The translations under genes and the position numbers were made by a program. Source: Bacteroidales bacterium (lineage in GTDB: Bacteria; Bacteroidota; Bacteroidia; Bacteroidales; Prolixibacteraceae). Taken from it: 64,000 nt of DNA. The notes under the pieces are model-generated. The model was given only the letters and a program-made list of their open reading frames with translations, did not search any database and was not told where the DNA came from. This document shows, one piece after another, positions 62,205-64,000 of this stretch. The DNA is taken from the NCBI GenBank assembly GCA_012729335.1, contig JAAYDJ010000021.1, forward strand, positions 248,001-312,000, given 5' to 3'. Positions within the stretch are counted from its first letter, which is position 1. The number at the start of each line of letters is the position of its first letter.

Positions 62205-63359
62205 ATGCAAACGAAATTACCGGAAACACAGGGAAGCTCATTATGGGATATGCGGGAAATGGCCATGGAGCACCAGGCCATCGACATGTCGGTAGGGGTT
62301 ACGGAGTTTAGTCTTCCGGCCCGTTTGGGGGAGCTTGCCTCTTCGGTGATCAGAAACCAATACAACAATTATGCTCCGGTTGCGGGATGTATGTCGTTGC
62401 GGGAGCAGGTGGCGGCCCGGTATTTCAACCGCTACGGAAAGCGCTATTCGCCCGTGACGGAGGTCACCATTTCCGCGGGGCCCATTCAGGCCATTTCGAC
62501 GGCGATCACCGCCGTGGTGAATGAAGGTGACGAGGTCATCATCTTTGAGCCCTCTTACCTCACCTACGGACCGGCGGTGCGTTTGAACGGAGGCACGCCG
62601 GTGCATGTGCCCCTGAAGGAGCCTGGGTTCAGAGTAGAGTGGGAGGATCTGCGGAAAATGATCACCACCCGTACGCGGCTGATCATTATCAACACCCCGC
62701 ATAATCCCACCGGCATCGTATTCAGCCGTGAAGACATGCTTCAGCTGCAGCGTCTGACGGCAGGTACCGGCATCTACATCATCAGTGACGAGACCTACGA
62801 GTGTCTCTCCTATGATCAGGACAAGCATCAGAGTGCCGGGCAGTTTGAGGGATTGGCCAGCCGCAGCTTCATCGTTTCTTCGCCGGGGCCGGTTTATCAT
62901 ATCAACGGCTGGGGACTGGCCTGGTGCCTGGCTCCGGAAGCCATGACCGCAGAATTCCGGAAAATCCAGGAGTACCAGATCGTCAACGTGGCCTATCCCC
63001 TCCAGCAGGCCCTGGCTGAATACATGGAGGGGGAGGATAGCCGCGATGAGATCAACGAGTTCTACCAGGGGAAAAGGAATTACTTCAACCGGTTACTCAA
63101 GGGCAGCCCTTATATCCTGCATCCCACACAGGGAAGTTATTTTCAGCTGGTCAGCTTTTCGGCGATCTCGCAGGTACCCGATACGGAGTTTGCACTGCGG
63201 CTCCTCAGGGAAGGTGGCGTGGCCGCTGCTCCTCTTTCCCTGTTCATGCACAAGAAAAAGAGTACCCCCTATCTGCGGTTTTGTTTTGCCAAGAAGAATG
63301 AAACCCTGGAAGAGGTGGCCCGCAGAATGATTGATTTCGCGGCCAAAGCCGCCTTCTAA
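62205..63359 (+). CDS. Class I/II aminotransferase-fold protein lacking the PLP lysine
   Basis: 384 residues, aligning along its length with methionine/kynurenine aminotransferases (YbdL type): NQYNNYAPVAGCMSLREQ, IINTPHNPTGIVFSRED at 161-177, Asp195 in ISDETYE, LRFCFAKKNETLEE near the end. But the lysine motif SSFGKTYHxTGWKxGY reads SSPGPVYHINGWGLAW at 225-240: Pro229 replaces the Schiff-base Lys. The phosphate-binding SGATEA is also changed to SAGPIQA, and SQGFPDF to SVGVTEF. Two base changes separate CCG from AAG, so a read error is unlikely. Probably a pseudoenzyme, or one with altered chemistry. Confidence 0.85.
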   Translation: MQTKLPETQGSSLWDMREMAMEHQAIDMSVGVTEFSLPARLGELASSVIRNQYNNYAPVAGCMSLREQVAARYFNRYGKRYSPVTEVTISAGPIQAISTAITAVVNEGDEVIIFEPSYLTYGPAVRLNGGTPVHVPLKEPGFRVEWEDLRKMITTRTRLIIINTPHNPTGIVFSREDMLQLQRLTAGTGIYIISDETYECLSYDQDKHQSAGQFEGLASRSFIVSSPGPVYHINGWGLAWCLAPEAMTAEFRKIQEYQIVNVAYPLQQALAEYMEGEDSRDEINEFYQGKRNYFNRLLKGSPYILHPTQGSYFQLVSFSAISQVPDTEFALRLLREGGVAAAPLSLFMHKKKSTPYLRFCFAKKNETLEEVARRMIDFAAKAAF

Positions 63360-64000
63360 GGGTTCTGCGGGCTCTCAGACGCCTTGTCGGAGAAAACGAT
63401 GGCCTCATAGACGAAGAGTTCCGCGTGTTTCCATCCTTCCCATCCCAATCCGGCCTTATCGCGGGAACACCTGCCGAGTAATTCCTCCCTGTCCCAACCG
63501 TAGTGGGTGGCCACCTGGGGAAGGAAGGTTCCTGAAGAGCATCCCTTTTTGATATAGATTCCATGTATTCCGGGGAGGATCTCTTCGGGGGAGTGGATTT
63601 TCCTGGGGGGGGTAAGTACGGAAATTTCGAGATTCATGGCGGAAAGTTCTTCAGGTTGAAGGGGTTTGAAGCGGCCGTCGTGGACCGCAGAGGCTGCAGA
63701 GCGGTCTACCACATCGGCCAGGGGATCTCCGGTATCGAAACTTCCTATGCATCCCCGCAGTTTTCCTTCAATATAAATGGAAACAAAGGCTCCGGCAGGT
63801 TTTTCAAGGCTGCTGGTCGTGGAAGTGGATACATCTGTTTCCCTGCTTTCGGCGGGGTTTCTTTTTCCATGGAGGACCATGGAGGTCACCGAGGAGCGGG
63901 CGATGGCCAGCAGCGCCTGTTTATCCTCACTTGTGAGGGTAAAAGCCCTTTCTTCGTTGGAAAAGAAAGCCACGGCACTGTACCCGACCACGCGGTCATG
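63356..64000 (-). CDS. AmmeMemoRadiSam system protein B-A fusion, 3' part (AMMECR1 domain)
   Basis: The frame is open to the window edge, so the 5' part is missing. The 210 or so residues seen contain the AMMECR1 domain: GAFVSIYIEGKLRGCIGSF, LSAMNLEISVLTPPRKI, KGCSSGTFLPQVATHYGW. The first visible residues (DRVVGYSAVAFF) look like the end of a MEMO domain, suggesting a MEMO-AMMECR1 fusion. In the AmmeMemoRadiSam system these act with a radical SAM protein, function unsettled. The last 4 nt overlap the convergent aminotransferase-like gene. Confidence 0.85.
   Translation of the reverse strand, partial: HDRVVGYSAVAFFSNEERAFTLTSEDKQALLAIARSSVTSMVLHGKRNPAESRETDVSTSTTSSLEKPAGAFVSIYIEGKLRGCIGSFDTGDPLADVVDRSAASAVHDGRFKPLQPEELSAMNLEISVLTPPRKIHSPEEILPGIHGIYIKKGCSSGTFLPQVATHYGWDREELLGRCSRDKAGLGWEGWKHAELFVYEAIVFSDKASESPQNP

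Noticed and set aside
1-64000. CRISPR array, insertion sequence, prophage or toxin-antitoxin system
   Set aside because: No regularly spaced repeats, transposase, integrase, phage structural genes or small toxin pairs were recognised.

Overview
This window is a stretch of a Bacteroidota chromosome, probably Bacteroidales/Marinilabiliales-like (phylum confident, lower rank inferred). Evidence: TonB-dependent receptors with an N-terminal carboxypeptidase-regulatory-like domain, a PorZ-like type IX secretion protein with a sorting-tail C-terminus, DUF4175 and LolC/E-type proteins, ECF-sigma/anti-sigma/outer-membrane-barrel genes, and many copies of the Bacteroidota -7 promoter element TAnnTTTG close to start codons. 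Coding is dense, mostly housekeeping, with short AT-rich intergenic gaps. I saw no tRNA, rRNA, insertion sequence, prophage or CRISPR array.

Layout. 1-4300: end of the ATP synthase operon (atpH partial, atpA, atpG), then metK with a structured leader and a strong terminator. 4500-11400: universal stress protein, SDR enzyme, split-barrel flavin protein, rbfA plus a LolC/E permease, threonine dehydrogenase plus rsgA. 11400-20100: a minus-strand operon DUF4175 - RsbW-like ATPase - ybeY - mnmG - apt - uvrC, containing one perfect and one near-perfect parS-like site, which suggests an origin-proximal, ParB-loaded region. 20400-28000: response regulator, ruvB, a glutaminyl cyclase-like lipoprotein, a flippase, rpiB, and lutB-rrf2-hemW. 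28150-35600: minus-strand lipoproteins, an amidohydrolase and peptidase E, then an ECF sigma factor, an anti-sigma factor with a duplicated cytoplasmic module, and two paralogous outer-membrane barrels. 35700-42800: trpS, a cyclophilin lipoprotein, an acetyltransferase, a stand-alone acyl-carrier-like protein, ubiX, a small barrel, a sirtuin without zinc cysteines, and dnaG. 43100-53150: a large Oar-like TonB-dependent receptor, PadR plus PspC, lipoate ligase, and a second TonB receptor paired with a lipoprotein. 53300-64000: dtd-mazG-deoC, polyprenyl synthase, nhaA, an ArsR-led run (membrane HExxH protein, rdgB, porZ, recO), an aminotransferase homologue that lacks the PLP lysine, and the edge of an AmmeMemoRadiSam B-A fusion gene.

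The most unusual items are the aminotransferase-fold protein with proline at the Schiff-base lysine position, the parS pair around apt/uvrC, the ECF/anti-sigma/twin-barrel locus with an internal terminator next to a possible promoter, and the -7 promoter elements that sit only 4 nt before the dnaG and mazG start codons, suggesting leaderless transcripts. All function calls are from motif recognition in the sequence; no database search was run.
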